Origin: Stenotrophomonas maltophilia
GTDB lineage: Bacteria > Pseudomonadota > Gammaproteobacteria > Xanthomonadales > Xanthomonadaceae
Assembly (NCBI GenBank): GCA_002387845.1
Contig: DGLB01000073.1
Location: 38,160-102,159, forward strand
DNA: 64,000 nucleotides
Direction of reading: 5' to 3'
The translations under genes were made by a program, and so were the position numbers. Of this stretch, positions 1 to 7,963 are shown piece after piece. The stretch's first letter is position 1; the number at the start of each line of letters is the position of its first letter. The notes beneath the pieces are model-generated. The model was not told where the DNA came from and did no database searches. It saw nothing but the letters and a program-made list of their open reading frames with translations.

Positions 1-319
1 CGCCTGGCGTTTTCCTTCCACCCCACCGCCCGTTGAATGCGATCAGGGAGAGCTTTTGAGTGGACGCCCTGAGCGACAGGTATTCGGAGCCTTCGACCTT
101 CCCCGACCGCACACTGAAGCGCCCCTTCAGGTCACTGGCACGGACTGTGTAGACCTCCCGGACCGCCCTCTTCGCCGCAGGTTCAAACCGACGACGTACC
201 GACGCGATCGAGCGTGAATCCGCCTTGGAGATGGCGGTCTTAGAAAGGCCATCCACGCGAGCGGCGAGCCGTGCCAGCGCGCTGATGTCGGTCTGCCCGA
301 AGCTGTTGAACTTCGCCAC
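1..319 (-). CDS. Phage minor tail protein Z-like (partial, C-terminus off the window)
   Basis: About 106 codons of a minus-strand gene are visible and the frame runs off the left edge. The product is basic and helical, beginning VAKFNSFGQTDISALARLAA with a GTG start. It contains a run of Arg/Lys-rich helices (SVRRRFEPAAKRAVREVYTV) and a later KLSLIAFNG segment, which resembles the lambda gpZ-type minor tail (tail completion) family. The start overlaps the stop of the small frame just upstream, and the tail tube and terminator genes precede it, so position and sequence agree on a tail assembly role. The family call comes from memory of the gpZ pattern and only the N-terminal half is visible. 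Confidence 0.6.
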   Translation of the reverse strand, partial: MAKFNSFGQTDISALARLAARVDGLSKTAISKADSRSIASVRRRFEPAAKRAVREVYTVRASDLKGRFSVRSGKVEGSEYLSLRASTQKLSLIAFNGRWGGRKTPG

Positions 320-402
320 TATCGGCCCCCGTTCACGTCAAAGCAGGACGGCACCACGATGGGTGCCGCCCGGTGCAGACCGCTGTCGGCCTGCGCGCCC
401 AT
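319..402 (-). CDS. 27-aa micro-ORF between tail genes, doubtful
   Basis: A short frame (MGAQADSGLHRAAPIVVPSC then FDVNGGR) fills exactly the gap between the tail tube gene and the gpZ-like gene. Its ATG overlaps the upstream TGA and its TAG overlaps the downstream GTG. No good Shine-Dalgarno sequence precedes it, only a weak GCGGG. It may be coupled translation through a spacer rather than a functional peptide. Confidence 0.25.
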   Translation of the reverse strand: MGAQADSGLHRAAPIVVPSCFDVNGGR

Positions 403-1205
403 CAACCCGCCGTCTGCTCGTACAGGTCGAACGTGTACAGCGCAGCCTCTTCCGAGCGGAAGATGACCGGGCCGGTCAGCGTCACCTGAAGCGGTTCTTC
501 GCTGAACCAGTCCACGTCGCCATCCACCGTCAGATCGACCTGCGGGATACGAAGCAGACCGCTCTCACCGCTGATGCGGTCCTGCACGTCGCCCAGGATC
601 ATGAACGACCTGTTGGGCACCGCGCCGCCGTTGATGGCGGTGTGCAGATAGCTGTCGAACGAGTAGCTGACGGTCAGCGAATCACCATGCGCGATCTCCC
701 CGTCACCCAGCGGGATCAGGATGCCCTGGCGGTTGTCGATCACGTAATCGACGCCAGCCTCCAGCTCGACGCTTCCCTTTTTGACCACCGGGGCCGGGGA
801 GGCCAGCACGAAGCGATGCGGCAGCTTCAAGGGGGCATCCTTGCTGTGGACCGTGACGGGCTGGTCAACCACGGAGCCAGCTTCCACGGACGCGGTGACC
901 GCACTGCCGTACAGCACGCGCGCCAAAATGGCAGGCGGGACTTCGAGCGCGACGATGCTAACGCTGGTGGCACCGGGATTGGCGTCCGTGTGGATGATCT
1001 GGTTGTAGCGATCATCGCGGCGCTTGCTCTTGATCTCGGTGGTGTCACCCGCTTCATAGCTGAACGTGAGCGAGCCTTGTTCCAGCGGCTTGTTCTTAAA
1101 CTTGTCGTCGGGGTCGGGGATGACGGCAAGCCGGGCGGAACCGGTACCGAACTCATACAGGCGCAGATCGCCGGCAAACTTGCGAACCTTGGGCTGGGTA
1201 GCCAT
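402..1205 (-). CDS. Phage tail tube-like protein
   Basis: This 267-residue beta-rich protein (MATQPKVRKFAGDLRLYEFG at the start) sits where lambda-like phages carry the major tail (tube) protein: after the head-tail joining and terminator genes and before the gpZ-like gene. No cysteines, membrane segments or signal are seen. The middle and C-terminal parts alternate polar and hydrophobic residues in short strands typical of tube proteins. The ATG is preceded by AGGAG at about 10 bases. The product would polymerise into the tail tube of a siphophage virion. Identification rests mainly on gene order and general composition; a tail-sheath or assembly role cannot be excluded. Confidence 0.65.
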   Translation of the reverse strand: MATQPKVRKFAGDLRLYEFGTGSARLAVIPDPDDKFKNKPLEQGSLTFSYEAGDTTEIKSKRRDDRYNQIIHTDANPGATSVSIVALEVPPAILARVLYGSAVTASVEAGSVVDQPVTVHSKDAPLKLPHRFVLASPAPVVKKGSVELEAGVDYVIDNRQGILIPLGDGEIAHGDSLTVSYSFDSYLHTAINGGAVPNRSFMILGDVQDRISGESGLLRIPQVDLTVDGDVDWFSEEPLQVTLTGPVIFRSEEAALYTFDLYEQTAG

Positions 1206-1217
1206 GCGAGGAATCTC

Positions 1218-1715
1218 CTAGGGGTTGGTCACGGGCTGGAAGAGTTCGGTCAGACCGGCCCGCGCGGTGATCTGAGCGACAACACTGGAATGGCCGCTGT
1301 CGTCGGTGACCTCAGCCAGTTGGGATTCGAGTACCTCAAACTTGGTGACGCCACGCGGCAAACTGCGCTCATCGACCTTGAGCACACGAATCAGATCCTT
1401 GCGCGCGCGATGGACAAGCCGATGCGGGTGCCGCTCATCCGAGGAGCGCGGAACGGCGAACTCAACAACGACCCCTACGTCGGAGCTGGACTGAGCGCGG
1501 CTACTGCTGGAGCTACTGACGCGGTCCACATAGATCGATGTGGCAGACCTCTCCCAGTCGTCGGGCGCGTCCTCATCGTCCAACATGACCAGCCCGTCAC
1601 CCAAATCAGTGAGGAAGCCGTCGCTCTTCTTGACCAAGCGAACTCGCGTCGCCAGGAACTGCAGCAGTTGCCAGGTCTCCGGCTCCACCACGTCTTGAGG
1701 ATCGTCAAGGGCCAC
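1218..1715 (-). CDS. Tail terminator-like (gpU position) protein
   Basis: The gene encodes 165 residues from a GTG start that overlaps the end of the upstream head-tail joining gene by about 11 bp. It ends 12 bp before the tail tube gene. The C-terminal segment (VVAQITARAGLTELFQPV) looks like the terminal beta/alpha element of tail terminator proteins. A low-complexity serine run (SSSSSSRAQSSS) lies near residue 68. In lambda-like phages the gene between the connector proteins and the tube protein makes the ring that caps the finished tail and binds the head. The call rests on gene order plus weak sequence resemblance. Confidence 0.5.
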   Translation of the reverse strand: MALDDPQDVVEPETWQLLQFLATRVRLVKKSDGFLTDLGDGLVMLDDEDAPDDWERSATSIYVDRVSSSSSSRAQSSSDVGVVVEFAVPRSSDERHPHRLVHRARKDLIRVLKVDERSLPRGVTKFEVLESQLAEVTDDSGHSSVVAQITARAGLTELFQPVTNP

Positions 1716-2031
1716 TGCGCACCAGCCATCGGCTCAACGAGCCGTCGTCTGAAATGATCTTGACGTTCGTAAACGTCATCCCGTCCACGACGACCGTGCC
1801 GTCCTTCGCCAGCGCAACTCCGGCCTGGCGCACGTATGCGATCTCCACGCGGTTGGCAACGAACTGACGCAGGCTTCCGATGGTTTCCACGTCCTTGTCG
1901 ACATAGACCTGGCACGGAACTGGCGCGCCGCCACCAGGAGGCGTGTACTGCCCCGCATCGGCCATTCCAGCAACTGCAAGGCCGGCATGCAGCGTCGCGT
2001 CCAGGTCCGCCAGAAACTCACGCTGGCTCAT
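1705..2031 (-). CDS. Head-tail joining protein (gpFII-like position)
   Basis: The 108-residue product begins MSQREFLADLDATLHAGLAV and is mostly beta strands after an N-terminal helix (NRVEIAYVRQAGVAL, VVVDGMTFTNVKIISDDG), as in small head-tail joining proteins that plug the connector and dock the tail. The ATG shares bases with the TGA of the 31-aa membrane peptide, and the next gene starts inside its last codons, so the whole block is translationally coupled. It lies downstream of the lysis genes, an uncommon placement. The fold is inferred from position and size. Confidence 0.55.
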   Translation of the reverse strand: MSQREFLADLDATLHAGLAVAGMADAGQYTPPGGGAPVPCQVYVDKDVETIGSLRQFVANRVEIAYVRQAGVALAKDGTVVVDGMTFTNVKIISDDGSLSRWLVRSGP

Positions 2032-2123
2032 CGGCCCACCTCATCCGCACGGCGGCCAGCCACCGAGAATGCCAGCGCCACGGCGAGGACCACGAAAGCC
2101 AGGACCTGGAGGAAGACGATCAC
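2028..2123 (-). CDS. 31-aa membrane mini-protein in the lysis cassette
   Basis: A GTG-started frame encodes 31 residues, beginning with the run VIVFLQVLAFVVLAVALAFS and ending VAGRRADEVGR. This is one transmembrane helix followed by a short basic, polar tail. A textbook Shine-Dalgarno (GGAGGTGA) lies 5 to 6 bases upstream. Its start overlaps the Rz stop (GTGA) and its stop overlaps the next ATG (ATGA). The ribosome site and coupling make it very likely translated. Function is unknown; the context suggests a lysis accessory such as an antiholin or pinholin-like peptide, but this is inference. Confidence 0.6.
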   Translation of the reverse strand: MIVFLQVLAFVVLAVALAFSVAGRRADEVGR

Positions 2124-2608
2124 GGCTCACCTCCGCACTGGCGGGCGTAGGCCTGCAGCGCCCTTACCTGGGCGTCACACTGATCGGCGGCTCCAATAAT
2201 TCGGCCCGCACTTTCGTACCGGTCGTCGACTCGACCATCAGGCTGGCTGGCGCTGGCGACGGCTTGGGACAGTGCGGCGGTGTGGACGGCGGCCTGCCAG
2301 CGGTCGTGCAGCCGGCTATTGCCAGCACGCAGCTCAGCGACCAGGCGGTCGGATTCAGTCTGGGCATTCGTCTTCTCCATTTCGTAGCGGGCGGCCAGCG
2401 CGTTGGCGGCCTTGGCGTCGGCCCTTTCCTTCGCGACCACAGAGGTGAGCTGGCCGATCTCGGACTGCACCGCCGACAAGTTGTCCTCGGCTGACTTCTG
2501 GCCGGCAGCCGCGGATGTGGCGCTTGCCTGCGCTTTCCAGACGCTGCCGCGCTGCCAGGCGATAACGCCCAGCAGAAGGACCAGGGCAATGGCGAGGGCG
2601 CGGGTCAT
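2120..2608 (-). CDS. Rz-like inner-membrane spanin (i-spanin)
   Basis: This 162-residue protein has an N-terminal membrane anchor (MTRALAIALVLLLGVIAWQ) followed by a long Ala/Glu/Gln-rich helical, coiled-coil-prone periplasmic region (about residues 30-125). That is the architecture of Rz inner-membrane spanins, which join an Rz1 lipoprotein to fuse inner and outer membranes in the last step of lysis. It follows the holin-like gene with a 4-bp ATGA-type overlap. An Rz1-like lipoprotein is nested in another frame, as is usual for these pairs. The final residues contain two cysteines (about 145 and 159). Confidence 0.8.
   Translation of the reverse strand: MTRALAIALVLLLGVIAWQRGSVWKAQASATSAAAGQKSAEDNLSAVQSEIGQLTSVVAKERADAKAANALAARYEMEKTNAQTESDRLVAELRAGNSRLHDRWQAAVHTAALSQAVASASQPDGRVDDRYESAGRIIGAADQCDAQVRALQAYARQCGGEP
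2164..2367 (-). CDS. Rz1-like outer-membrane spanin lipoprotein nested inside Rz
   Basis: A 67-codon frame lies wholly inside the Rz gene in a different frame. The product starts MPRLNPTAWSLSCVLAIAGC: a short signal with an IAGC lipobox, so the mature lipoprotein would begin at Cys20. A proline-rich stretch follows (GRPPSTPPHCPKPSPAP), the hallmark of Rz1 outer-membrane spanins. GGAG is placed about 8 bases before the ATG. The embedded arrangement is well known for lambda-type spanins, which supports reality despite the short length. Partner of the Rz-like protein. Confidence 0.75.
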   Translation of the reverse strand: MPRLNPTAWSLSCVLAIAGCTTAGRPPSTPPHCPKPSPAPASLMVESTTGTKVRAELLEPPISVTPR

Positions 2609-2946
2609 GCCGCCATGTCCTCAGGATCCGGGATTACCGCACCCAGTCCACGCAGCACGGACTCCAACTGCTGGATCCGAATGCGCAGCTTGCTCGCCTG
2701 CTCCTGCGCACGCAGCCGTAGATCGACTTCCTGCTGGAGGCGCTGATCCTGCGTAGTGAGACGGTTCTCCAGCGCCTCGACACGCTTGGACAGCCCTTCA
2801 ACCAACTGGACGTTGGCGTCGGTCTCGGTCCGTTCCTTCCGGCGCGAGAGCATCGCACCCCAGGTTTCGCGCACAATCCAAAAGGCCAGGAAGCTGCCGG
2901 CCAGCCACCACGGCGCACCTTCACCCCCGTCCGGCCCGGCCATCAC
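2605..2946 (-). CDS. Holin-like protein with one membrane segment and a coiled coil
   Basis: The 113-residue product has a single hydrophobic segment near residues 10-33 (PWWLAGSFLAFWIVRETWG), then a charged, heptad-rich helix to about residue 100 (ERTETDANVQLVEGLSKRV, LRLRAQEQASKLRIRIQQL). It lies directly between the muralytic enzyme (4-bp overlap at its start) and Rz (overlap at its end), the usual holin position. One transmembrane segment with a long coiled coil is unusual for a classical class I or II holin. It could be a class III-type holin, an antiholin or a membrane scaffold. Confidence 0.55.
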   Translation of the reverse strand: MMAGPDGGEGAPWWLAGSFLAFWIVRETWGAMLSRRKERTETDANVQLVEGLSKRVEALENRLTTQDQRLQQEVDLRLRAQEQASKLRIRIQQLESVLRGLGAVIPDPEDMAA

Positions 2947-3374
2947 TTCAGCGCCTCGTTGACGCCCTGCTCGATCACGGAATCGGCCCAGAACAGGCCG
3001 CCGTTCTCATGCCGGGCAATCGCGCGCACCATGCGGAACAGGGTCACTGGGCGCGACAGAGACACGATCTCGGTCGCGCCGACGCCGACCTCGTTGGCAA
3101 CTTGGCGCACATACGCCGAGGTGTTGTTCTCGACCGGTGGTGCCCAGCGGTTGATCATGTCCCTGACGGTGCGCAGGCCATGCTTGTTCTGATACGTGAG
3201 CAGGGTTTTTGCGAGGGCGCGGAAGCCGGCCTCGGGCGTGTTGAACACGCAGAAGCGGCGTTCCGTCGCCAGTGCGGCGGCGGAACGGTCCTCGCCCTGC
3301 CACACCACACCGGTGCGGTCGATGTTGCCAGGGTTGTTGTTGCGCACGCCACGCGGCGTATCGGCGCTGTTCAT
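2943..3374 (-). CDS. Phage muralytic enzyme, PRD1 P5/transglycosylase-like
   Basis: The 143-residue protein starts with the family signature RGVRNNNPGNI (about residues 8-18). It then has NTPEAGFRALAKTLLTYQNK, INRWAPPVENNTSAYV and a conserved C-terminal FRMVRAIARHENGG. This pattern matches small phage proteins annotated as structural protein P5 or lytic transglycosylase, which degrade peptidoglycan during entry or lysis. It overlaps the holin-like gene and heads the lysis cassette, so endolysin is the likely role. No signal peptide is present, so export would depend on the holin. The exact chemistry (transglycosylase versus lysozyme) is not resolved by the sequence. Confidence 0.75.
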   Translation of the reverse strand: MNSADTPRGVRNNNPGNIDRTGVVWQGEDRSAAALATERRFCVFNTPEAGFRALAKTLLTYQNKHGLRTVRDMINRWAPPVENNTSAYVRQVANEVGVGATEIVSLSRPVTLFRMVRAIARHENGGLFWADSVIEQGVNEALK

Positions 3375-3453
3375 TGTGATCCCCTTGACCGTAGTGGAAG
3401 GCCGGCATCGCCCACGCCATCCCGGCGCATGTGGGCGATACCGGCCGATGCGA

Positions 3454-3819
3454 TTACGCTCCGCCCGCCTCGCCAGCGGCCGCCGTGCCCGGCGTCAGGC
3501 GCAGAAACACCGTCGCTGCACCCGCTTCGGCGGCATAGGCGGCAAAGCCGATGTCTCCGAGCTGATCAGCTCCAGGGGCTGCGGCGATGGCCTGGCTGCT
3601 GGCGGTATCCCAGTTGACGGAGGCACCCACGGCGAATACGGCCGCAGGGAGCTTGGGCACTTCGAACACCCCCTCCACGTGGACAGCGATGACGTCGCCC
3701 ACTTTCCCGTCGGTGACGGCAGCGCCGACCAGCTTGCCTTCGACCACCAGCTCGCCGCTCTTGGCGTCGCGGGTCAAGGTCACATCCAGCACGCGGCCGT
3801 CCTGATGTGCGTTCTTCAT
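3454..3819 (-). CDS. DUF2190-type capsid decoration/cement protein
   Basis: A 121-residue Gly/Ala/Val-rich protein follows the capsid gene. Its pattern (VLDVTLTRDAKSGELVVEGK, DGKVGDVIAVHVEGVFEVPK) is that of the DUF2190 family, small virion proteins coded beside phage capsid genes and thought to decorate or cement the shell. The start is supported by GAGGAACG just upstream of the ATG. Length and position fit the family. Lysis genes follow instead of tail genes. Confidence 0.7.
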   Translation of the reverse strand: MKNAHQDGRVLDVTLTRDAKSGELVVEGKLVGAAVTDGKVGDVIAVHVEGVFEVPKLPAAVFAVGASVNWDTASSQAIAAAPGADQLGDIGFAAYAAEAGAATVFLRLTPGTAAAGEAGGA

Positions 3820-3889
3820 GGTTCGTTCCTCAAATCAGAATGGATGACGGTGAGCACTGCGCAATGGCAGCGCTCAGCCAAGCTATGGA

Positions 3890-6127
3890 TCAGCCCTGCG
3901 CGGGCGGGTTGCCCGGGTTCTTGTAGATGCCCCGGTAGTCGGCGATGGCCGGAGCTGCGTCCAGGCGTACCTTCCACGCCACGCCGTCCACCGTGAAGCC
4001 CTGCTCCTGCTCCAGATAAGGCGACTGGTTGCCGTCGAGGTAGCCCACCACAATGCCGTCCACGAACGCGGGGTTGGCAAGGCCGTACCACGCTTTGGGA
4101 TCCTTCTCATCCAGACGACCGTGGTCCCACACCTCGAAGGTGTTGCGCACGGTATTCGGGTCGCGGTCGCCAGTGCCTTCGCCAACTGCAAACTCGGCAG
4201 CGCGCACAGCCCGGGCCTGCAAGCCCAGAGAGACCGGCGTCAGCAAACCCTTCATCGGGACCTGGATCAGGTTGTCGTCCTTGTCCTTCTGCAGCCGCAT
4301 CGCGGCCTGCATGGCACCGACACTGGCAGTGCTGATCAGGCTCGCGGGCAGCAGGTTGCCGTGATCGGCGCTGAACAGTCGCTTCCCATCGGCGAGGATC
4401 GGATTCTTGTTGATCAGATCGAACACTGCCTTGGCCAGCGTGCGGCGCGCGGCCTGACCCATCTTGCGCGGAACATCACTGAAGATGCCCAGTTCATCGT
4501 TGATGATCGCTTGGCGCGTGATGGTGAACAGCTTGCCGTAGGTCACGATCTTCATCGCCTGCGACTGCTCGCTGAAGGTGCCTTGCTTGTACTCACCACC
4601 CTCGGGAACGATGTCCAGATCCGAGAATGCGCCCAGGCCGACCAAGTTGGTCGGTTTGAAGTCGGGGACGTTCACCGCGCGAGTGAACTGGTCGAAGTTC
4701 TCTTCCGCTTCCTGGTAGCCCTGCAGTACCGCCCGACGCGAAGCGTCACCCAGCAGCGAGGGGAAATCTGACGTGCTGTGGGTGAAGGCCAGCCCTACGA
4801 TCTGCATGCGATCCATGCCCGCCACGTTGGTGCCGGTGGCCTGCACACATGCGCGGGCGATCTCGCCCATGGTCATTCCCCGGAACGGGTTGCCATCGGT
4901 GGGCTGCTCCAATCCTGCGCGGGCCTGAATAGCATTGGACATCGCCGCCCGGGTCAGATCACGCTGATCGGTGCCGGCAGTGATGGACGCCCCACCATTG
5001 AGCGGAGCGGCATTACTGGCCAACATTGCCAGGATATGCCGGCCGACCGCGTCGGCGGTGACGTTCGAATCGGCCTGGGCGATCACGCCGTTCACGTATT
5101 CGCTGACCTGCGCATTGCCCATGTGCGGCGCTGCCATGGCCTGGATCTGGGTGTTGCGCTCACGCAGCCCAGCCAGCGCCGCCTGGACCGGATCGGTCGC
5201 GGCGGCCGAGGGCGACTGGATGACTGCCGACGGGATGACGGCCGCGCCTGCCGGGGTCGCGCTGGTGCGGCCGGCATTGGCGAGGATATGGCGGTACTGC
5301 TTGTTCATGGTGGGATCCTCGATATGGCCGATCACGGCCGACTGGCTGACCTCAGAAAGAGAGGCGAATACGGTGGGAGAAAGAGACGCGACGATGTGGT
5401 GGCGCAGCTGGGCGACGACCGGCGATGCCGCGCCGTCGATGGACTGGAGGTAGCCACTGATGGCCACCGCTGATGCGCCGGCCAAGCGAGCGCTGGCACC
5501 GCCGTCGGCATCGATCACCACATCGGCCAAACCGGCATCGACCGCTTGCGGGCCGGAGTACCAGTGATCCACATCGTCGGTGAGCAGACGTTCCATTTCT
5601 TCGCGCCGTCCGGAACGGGCCGCGTACGCCTCCAACATCGCGGTGGCATGAGCATCGAGCGCATCAGCGTTCTGGCGGAAGGCCGTGGCACTGCCTGCGG
5701 CAACGGTGCGGGGGGCATGAACCATCACCAGGGAGCTGGCATACACCCGGCGCTCATCGCCCGCCTGCAGGACCAGGGACGCAATGGAAGCGGCTTGGCC
5801 TTCTACGGTCACGACCTTGCGGGCCGCATGAGCCTTCAGCGCATTGTGGATCGCCAGCCCATCGGCGACCACGCCACCCACGCTGTTCAGTCTGACGTGA
5901 ATGGTGGAGGCGGTGATCTGCCCGATCTGCTCCACAAGGTCACTGGCCGACACAGATTCCTCGAACAGGAATCCGCCGATGGCACCATAGATCATCACCT
6001 CTGCGGTGTCGGTGTCGGCCTCGGCCTGGACCTGATAGAGCGCCGGCCCCAGCTCGGCGTTGTTTCCCGCGTCAGCTCGGACGCAGCGTTCAATGGCAGC
6101 AGCCAACAGGCATGCATGCATGGTCAT
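3890..6127 (-). CDS. Fused ClpP-like prohead protease / major capsid protein
   Basis: This 745-residue polypeptide combines two head functions. The N-terminal ~200 residues are a ClpP-fold protease: IHVRLNSVGGVVADGLAIHN is followed by the nucleophile in GQAASIASLVLQAGDERRV (Ser about 114), and His about 137 lies in VMVHAP. After an Ala-rich linker (about 225-400) the C-terminal ~350 residues look like an HK97-type capsid protein (NVPDFKPTNLVGLGAFSDLD, FEVWDHGRLDEKDPKAWYG). The protease would release the capsid protein and scaffold during prohead maturation. Such single-gene fusions are known in xanthomonad prophages. The ATG overlaps the portal stop (ATGA). Confidence 0.85.
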   Translation of the reverse strand: MTMHACLLAAAIERCVRADAGNNAELGPALYQVQAEADTDTAEVMIYGAIGGFLFEESVSASDLVEQIGQITASTIHVRLNSVGGVVADGLAIHNALKAHAARKVVTVEGQAASIASLVLQAGDERRVYASSLVMVHAPRTVAAGSATAFRQNADALDAHATAMLEAYAARSGRREEMERLLTDDVDHWYSGPQAVDAGLADVVIDADGGASARLAGASAVAISGYLQSIDGAASPVVAQLRHHIVASLSPTVFASLSEVSQSAVIGHIEDPTMNKQYRHILANAGRTSATPAGAAVIPSAVIQSPSAAATDPVQAALAGLRERNTQIQAMAAPHMGNAQVSEYVNGVIAQADSNVTADAVGRHILAMLASNAAPLNGGASITAGTDQRDLTRAAMSNAIQARAGLEQPTDGNPFRGMTMGEIARACVQATGTNVAGMDRMQIVGLAFTHSTSDFPSLLGDASRRAVLQGYQEAEENFDQFTRAVNVPDFKPTNLVGLGAFSDLDIVPEGGEYKQGTFSEQSQAMKIVTYGKLFTITRQAIINDELGIFSDVPRKMGQAARRTLAKAVFDLINKNPILADGKRLFSADHGNLLPASLISTASVGAMQAAMRLQKDKDDNLIQVPMKGLLTPVSLGLQARAVRAAEFAVGEGTGDRDPNTVRNTFEVWDHGRLDEKDPKAWYGLANPAFVDGIVVGYLDGNQSPYLEQEQGFTVDGVAWKVRLDAAPAIADYRGIYKNPGNPPAQG

Positions 6128-7656
6128 TCGCTCCTCGAAAGATCGTGCTGCAGCGAGGCCACTACTCGGGCACGTGCTTCAGCGCTGGTGGTGGATGCCG
6201 GCGGCATCAGGTCGCGGTTCTGCTCCTGCCAGTCTTCGCGCTGGCGCAGGACCTCTGCGGGGTTATTGCCGTACTGCAGGGTGTTCTGCTGCGGCGAAAC
6301 CCAGCCGCGATCCTCTGCCTCGCCTCGGGCGTAGGCTTCCTTCAAGGGGTCGATCCACGGCATGACCGGCCGCACGTAGGTTGACGCCGCCAAGTTACGC
6401 AACGTCCAGCCGCGAGGCAGCTTCACCCGCCCGGCCAGAACGCAGGCCTGAACGAAGCGCACGCGCTGAGGACGCACACTGAGAGCGATAAAGCGCTCAG
6501 CCAGCATCAAGTAGCTGCCCCACTTCTCCACCAGCTCCTGGCGCTGCGCCGAGTAGGTGCCGTTGTAGTCCAGGGAAAGGCTGGAGTAGCTCACACCAAT
6601 ACCGCCAGCGGCGGCCCGCAGCTGCTCCTTTCGCCACGTCGCTGCATTGGGGTTCGGCCGGTCGGTCCCTAGGCTCTCGATGGACTCACCTGGCAGCAGG
6701 TCATCAAAGATCGCCCCCGGAGCCAGGCGCAGCTCACGCACCGGGACTCCGTCCTGAAGCAGGACGTTGCCACCTAAGTCACCGGCATAGGCCTCACCCA
6801 AGCCCTTCTTGATCTGGAAGGTCATGGATGCGGCAACCTTGGCCGCGATGCGCTCAGACTCTTCGTAGTCCTTTACGTCCTCAAAGCGCGACATGGCGCT
6901 GGCGAAAACACTCAACCCGCGCACCTGGTGCAGGCGCTTGACCAGGGCAATACGGTGCATGAACTCGGCTGAAACACGCTTGGTTTCGGTGCGACTGCCG
7001 GCCGGGTCGCCCGGATGACGCTTGAACACGTGATAGGCAATCGGCTTGCCCCACGCATTGCATTCGACGCCCTGGCTGATGTTGCGCGCCGGATCGTTGA
7101 AATCCAGCGGGACAAGATCAGCTTCCAGCATCTCAATGCTGTAGGGCACGACGGTGCCGTGCTCCAGATAGGGCACCGGACCGATCAGGTCCTGGTAGAA
7201 GGCATCTCCGTCGCGGAACCAGCTTCTAGCCAGCAGCTGCTGACACATGCCGTAGTCGTGAGCACCTGTGACTTCCGGTGCATCCCACCATTCGTCCCAA
7301 AGCTCATCCAGCTGCAGGGCAAGCTCACGATTGATGGCCTGACCCGGCAGGCGGGGTGCTGACAGAACGTCGATGCCGGAACCGACAGTGTTCTGCACCA
7401 GGACGTTGAGAGCGTTATCGGCCAGGTCCAGATCGCGCTCGAGGTGGCGCGCCTGGTCACGCAACTGGCGAGCGTCCATGCCCGCGATGGCATTACCGCT
7501 GCCCCAGTCACGGGCGAGCTTCCGATTGCGGGACGGGCGGGTGACCTCATGGGCACGTGCCAGAACGGGCGCGAGTTGCGCCCGTGCAGTTGCGACTGCG
7601 CGGTCGCTACTGAGTGCAGCCGCCAATCGCGTCTTCGCGGTAAGCGCGGACGACAT
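6124..7656 (-). CDS. Phage portal protein, lambda gpB family
   Basis: The 510-residue product begins MSSALTAKTRLAAALSSDRA; the ATG overlaps the TGA of the gpW-like gene. Portal features include RNRKLARDWGSGNAIAGMDA, DNALNVLVQNTVGSGIDVLS near the N-terminus and the conserved SYSSLSLDYNGTYSAQRQE near residue 390. It would form the dodecameric ring at the capsid vertex through which terminase packages DNA and the tail attaches. Length is typical for lambda gpB-type portals (about 500-540 residues). A longer in-frame start upstream would overlap the gpW gene and is less likely. Confidence 0.88.
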   Translation of the reverse strand: MSSALTAKTRLAAALSSDRAVATARAQLAPVLARAHEVTRPSRNRKLARDWGSGNAIAGMDARQLRDQARHLERDLDLADNALNVLVQNTVGSGIDVLSAPRLPGQAINRELALQLDELWDEWWDAPEVTGAHDYGMCQQLLARSWFRDGDAFYQDLIGPVPYLEHGTVVPYSIEMLEADLVPLDFNDPARNISQGVECNAWGKPIAYHVFKRHPGDPAGSRTETKRVSAEFMHRIALVKRLHQVRGLSVFASAMSRFEDVKDYEESERIAAKVAASMTFQIKKGLGEAYAGDLGGNVLLQDGVPVRELRLAPGAIFDDLLPGESIESLGTDRPNPNAATWRKEQLRAAAGGIGVSYSSLSLDYNGTYSAQRQELVEKWGSYLMLAERFIALSVRPQRVRFVQACVLAGRVKLPRGWTLRNLAASTYVRPVMPWIDPLKEAYARGEAEDRGWVSPQQNTLQYGNNPAEVLRQREDWQEQNRDLMPPASTTSAEARARVVASLQHDLSRSE

Positions 7657-7871
7657 CAGGTCGTACCGCCGAAATCGGCATTCGCCCATCGGGCACGCCG
7701 GCTGCCATTGGCGGCCCGCGTTACCGCCGCCTGCCACTCCTTTCGACCCGCACGGATCTCAGCCAGGTCTGCTCGAGTCAGCTGTCGCTCACCGAAACGA
7801 TAGGTCTGTCCGAGCAGGACAGCCGTCTCGGCGGCGATGTAGGCATCCAGCATTTCTTGAGCAGTCTTCAT
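7656..7871 (-). CDS. Head completion protein gpW-like
   Basis: The 71-residue product (MKTAQEMLDAYIAAETAVLL then QTYRFGERQLTRADLAEIRA) matches the gpW pattern: a helix, a short YRFGERQLTRADL beta/turn element and a second helix ending in an Arg-rich tail. gpW binds the portal and stabilises packaged DNA before tail joining. Length fits the family (about 68-70 residues). A TTG 39 bases upstream would add 13 residues, but the ATG gives the family's usual length. It lies directly before the portal, as in related phages. Confidence 0.75.
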   Translation of the reverse strand: MKTAQEMLDAYIAAETAVLLGQTYRFGERQLTRADLAEIRAGRKEWQAAVTRAANGSRRARWANADFGGTT

Positions 7872-7963
7872 GACTGCATAGGCTAGAGGGCGACCTGTCC
7901 AGCACTTCAATAAAGTCGAGGACAGGGGCCACGCTAAGTTACTGATTCGTCAGCCCGCAAAAA

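Noticed and set aside
225..1757. A plus-strand open frame of 510 codons in the tail region
   Set aside because: Antisense to tail genes with good starts, overlaps and lengths.
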